From Dehalococcoidia bacterium (GTDB taxonomy: Bacteria; Chloroflexota; Dehalococcoidia; Lucifugimonadales; Australimonadaceae), in the NCBI GenBank assembly GCA_022820645.1, contig JAJEFD010000013.1, positions 259,308 through 323,307 of the forward strand: a DNA stretch of 64,000 nucleotides. The letters are read 5' to 3'. Positions 62,097 to 64,000 of this stretch are shown piece by piece. The notes below the pieces were generated by a model that was not told where the DNA came from, did not search any database, and was given only the letters and a program-made list of their open reading frames with translations. Within the stretch, counting starts at the first letter, position 1. Every line of letters starts with the position of its first letter. Position numbers and translations under genes: made by a program.

Positions 62097-63674
62097 ATGC
62101 ATGAGCCTCCCATGAGCGACGCACCACCGACTGATGAGCACCTGCAGCAGGAGGTCCCCTTCCTTGCCGCCGGCATGGACAGGCGCCAGTTCATGGCGCG
62201 CGCCGCGTTGCTCGCCCTGACCGCCGCGACCGCGCCGGTCTTCATCGCCGCCACGGGGAAGACCGCCCCGCGCACCAACACCGTTCCCTTCCCTGAGCCC
62301 ACTCCGTTCGACGGCTCCGAGCGTGAGCCATTCTCACAACTCCCAACCCTTCTCGGAGACAGGCACGCTCCTCTGGACGAGGCGTCGCGCGTCAGTCACT
62401 TGCTCTGGCGCGCCGGTTTTGGCGCGTCGCCCGGCGAGCTGGCGCGCTTCCGGGAGATGGGTCTGCAGGCCACGATCGACCACCTGGTCGACTTCGAGGC
62501 TGTCGACGACAGCGCACTCGAGGAGCGGCTCGCGGCTCAGGAGCTGGACCTTGAGCAGAGCCTCAACCAGCTCCAGCGGTGGTGGCTCCAGCGCATGGCC
62601 TACACGGCCCGCCCGCTACAGGAGAAGATGACCCTCTTCTGGCACGGCATCCTGACCAGTTCGTTCAGGATCGTAGGCAGAGGGCCGTACATGCTGGAGC
62701 AGAACAACCTCCTCCGCGATCAGGGCATGGGACGGTACGACGTCCTGCTGAAGGCTGTCTCCCGCGACCCCGCCATGATGATCTACCTTGACAGCCGCTC
62801 CAACAAGAAGGCCGCACCGAACGAGAACTACTCCCGCGAACTCATGGAGCTCTTCTCCTTGGGCATCGGCCACTACACCGAGGAAGACGTCCGGGAGTCC
62901 GCGCGGGCATTCACTGGCTGGCAGTTCAAGCGCAGGACCGGCTTCTACCTCAACGCGAGACAGCACGACGACGGGCTCAAGACGTTCCTCGGCCGCACCG
63001 GCAACTTCGACGGTGACGACATCGTCGACATCATCATGGAGCAGCCCGCGGCCGCCGAGTACATCTGCACCCGGCTCTGGACGTTCTTCGCCTACCCGGA
63101 CCCCGAACCCAAGGTGATCGAGCGTCTCGCGGACGTCTTCAGGACGAACGGCACGGAGATACGTCCCGTCGTCCGGGCGATGCTGGAGTCCGACGAGTTC
63201 TATAGCAGCCGCGCCAGGACCGCGCTCGTGAAATCGCCGGTCGAGCTCGCGGTGGGCGCCGTGCGTGCGCTCGGTATCGGGACCGATTTCAGGCCGCTCG
63301 ACAGACCCATCGAGCAGATGGGGCAGGCGCTCTTCATGCCGCCGAACGTCGCCGGCTGGCTGGGAGGCGCCACCTGGATCAACAGCTCGGCGCTGCTGCA
63401 GCGCATCAACATGGCCGCCGTACTCGCGGAGGCACGCGCCAACAGGCTGTGGTTCGCTCCGCAGGACCTCGTCAGCGGACACGAGTTGAGCACGTCCGGC
63501 GAGACCGTCGACTTCTTCGCAGACCTGCTCCTAGGCGGGCGTCTCAGCGATACCGACTGCGATGTGCTGACCGCGTTCCTCGACGACATGGACGGCACGG
63601 CGGTCACGCTCGACCAGAAGATAAGGAACGTTGTCTACCTCATGCTGGCTTCTCCGGACTTCCAGGTGGTGTGA
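62097..63674 (+). CDS. DUF1800-domain protein with Tat signal
   Basis: About 525 residues. An N-terminal twin-arginine signal (DRRQFMARAALLAL, about 32-45) is preceded by a 30-residue lead. The body has the DUF1800 pattern: HLLWRAGFGASPGELARF, TLFWHGILTSSF, NENYSRELMELFSLGIGHYTEEDVRE and NVAGWLGGATWIN. DUF1800 genes almost always precede DUF1501 genes, as here; function unknown. Start uncertain: GTG 62085, ATG 62097 and ATG 62112 are all in frame. 10 bp gap to the next gene. Confidence 0.88.
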   Translation: MHEPPMSDAPPTDEHLQQEVPFLAAGMDRRQFMARAALLALTAATAPVFIAATGKTAPRTNTVPFPEPTPFDGSEREPFSQLPTLLGDRHAPLDEASRVSHLLWRAGFGASPGELARFREMGLQATIDHLVDFEAVDDSALEERLAAQELDLEQSLNQLQRWWLQRMAYTARPLQEKMTLFWHGILTSSFRIVGRGPYMLEQNNLLRDQGMGRYDVLLKAVSRDPAMMIYLDSRSNKKAAPNENYSRELMELFSLGIGHYTEEDVRESARAFTGWQFKRRTGFYLNARQHDDGLKTFLGRTGNFDGDDIVDIIMEQPAAAEYICTRLWTFFAYPDPEPKVIERLADVFRTNGTEIRPVVRAMLESDEFYSSRARTALVKSPVELAVGAVRALGIGTDFRPLDRPIEQMGQALFMPPNVAGWLGGATWINSSALLQRINMAAVLAEARANRLWFAPQDLVSGHELSTSGETVDFFADLLLGGRLSDTDCDVLTAFLDDMDGTAVTLDQKIRNVVYLMLASPDFQVV

Positions 63675-63684
63675 GGCGGATGCG

Positions 63685-64000
63685 ATGCTGATCAGCCGGC
63701 GCCAGTTCCTGAAGACCAGCATGGTGGCCGTCCCCGCGGCAGCAGCCATGCCTGCGGTCTTCAGCCGGGCCGTCGCTGCCGCCATCCACGAACAGCAGTC
63801 TGCGGCTGCGCCCATGGGCAACCGCACGCTCGTCATCGTGCAGATGGCCGGGGGGAACGACGGCCTGAACACTGTCGTTCCGGCGAACGACAGCAGGTAC
63901 TACGAGCTGCGCGGCAGCCTCGCCATACCGCAGAACGACGTGATCTCCATCGACGGGCAGGTCGGCTTCCATCCAAGTCTCACCGCTTTCAAGGAGCTGT
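63685..64000 (+). CDS. DUF1501-domain protein with Tat signal, 3' end cut by window edge
   Basis: The first 105 residues of a DUF1501-family (sulfatase-like fold) protein. Tat signal SRRQFLKTSMVAVPAAA, then TLVIVQMAGGNDGLNTVVP, the family's N-terminal metal-proximal block, and FHPSLTAFKEL. The frame runs off the right edge. Pairs with the DUF1800 gene; both are exported folded. Confidence 0.92.
   Translation, partial: MLISRRQFLKTSMVAVPAAAAMPAVFSRAVAAAIHEQQSAAAPMGNRTLVIVQMAGGNDGLNTVVPANDSRYYELRGSLAIPQNDVISIDGQVGFHPSLTAFKEL

Overview
The window is a high-GC bacterial chromosome segment, densely packed with short operons on both strands. It has no rRNA, no tRNA that I could find, no CRISPR array, no intact insertion sequence and no prophage. 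The gene mix points to Chloroflexota, perhaps a Dehalococcoidia/SAR202-type lineage: an orphan CysM-type cysteine synthase beside a MoeB-like enzyme, PPOX and LLM flavin/F420-type oxidoreductases, a Rieske oxygenase, Tat-exported DUF1800/DUF1501 proteins, a DUF1461 membrane protein and a GreA with an extra N-terminal domain. That placement is inference from gene content, not from a phylogenetic marker.

Layout. 1-6 kb: fmt (cut by the left edge), rplY, then an Rrf2 regulator, moeB-like, cysM, an atypical response regulator and an FmdB zinc ribbon, with a DUF1461-DUF2007 membrane protein opposing them. 6-10 kb: mazG and a NEW3/ABC-2 transporter operon. 10-13 kb (minus): a two-helix membrane protein, an amidase and a beta-hydroxyacid dehydrogenase. 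13-22 kb (plus): Gfo/Idh/MocA oxidoreductase, recG, an enolase-superfamily gene, sucC, sucD and DUF2851. 22-28 kb (minus): PAP2, a small membrane protein, ilvE, comEC and an MFS carrier. 28-38 kb: PPOX (plus), then htrA, rph, an aspartate dehydrogenase, two unusual extended SDRs, a membrane protein and ileS (minus). 38-45 kb: greA fusion, pyrD and a small wHTH protein (plus), a lipocalin-like lipoprotein, an alpha/beta hydrolase and ftsH. 45-50 kb: a JAMM peptidase (plus), then a lower-GC pair (dcd and a small gene), recO, two SDRs and two DinB-family proteins (minus). 50-64 kb (plus): ybeY-dnaX-ybaB-recR, a Zur-like regulator with znuA-znuC-znuB, an LLM oxidoreductase, small nucleotide-related proteins (deoxyribosyltransferase-like, HIT, YqeK), a Rieske oxygenase, and DUF1800/DUF1501 (cut by the right edge).

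Functional links. MoeB-like enzyme, CysM and the distant JAMM peptidase together resemble the actinobacterial CysO/Mec/CysM route in which cysteine is made from a protein thiocarboxylate; no CysO carrier is visible. The zinc block is a self-contained regulon in which regulator, binding protein and ATPase all carry metal-binding His-rich stretches.

The most unusual signal is non-coding. Two roughly 300-bp intergenic elements (12962-13267 plus, 32128-32424 minus) share a skeleton, but each carries its own short word at five equivalent places, the last two forming a hairpin: TTGAAATCTTG in one, GGCCCCCTTAAT in the other. All five places have switched together. A shorter possible relative lies at 60566-60625. 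Common palindromic repeats of two families also pepper the intergenic spaces, and one has inserted in frame into ileS.
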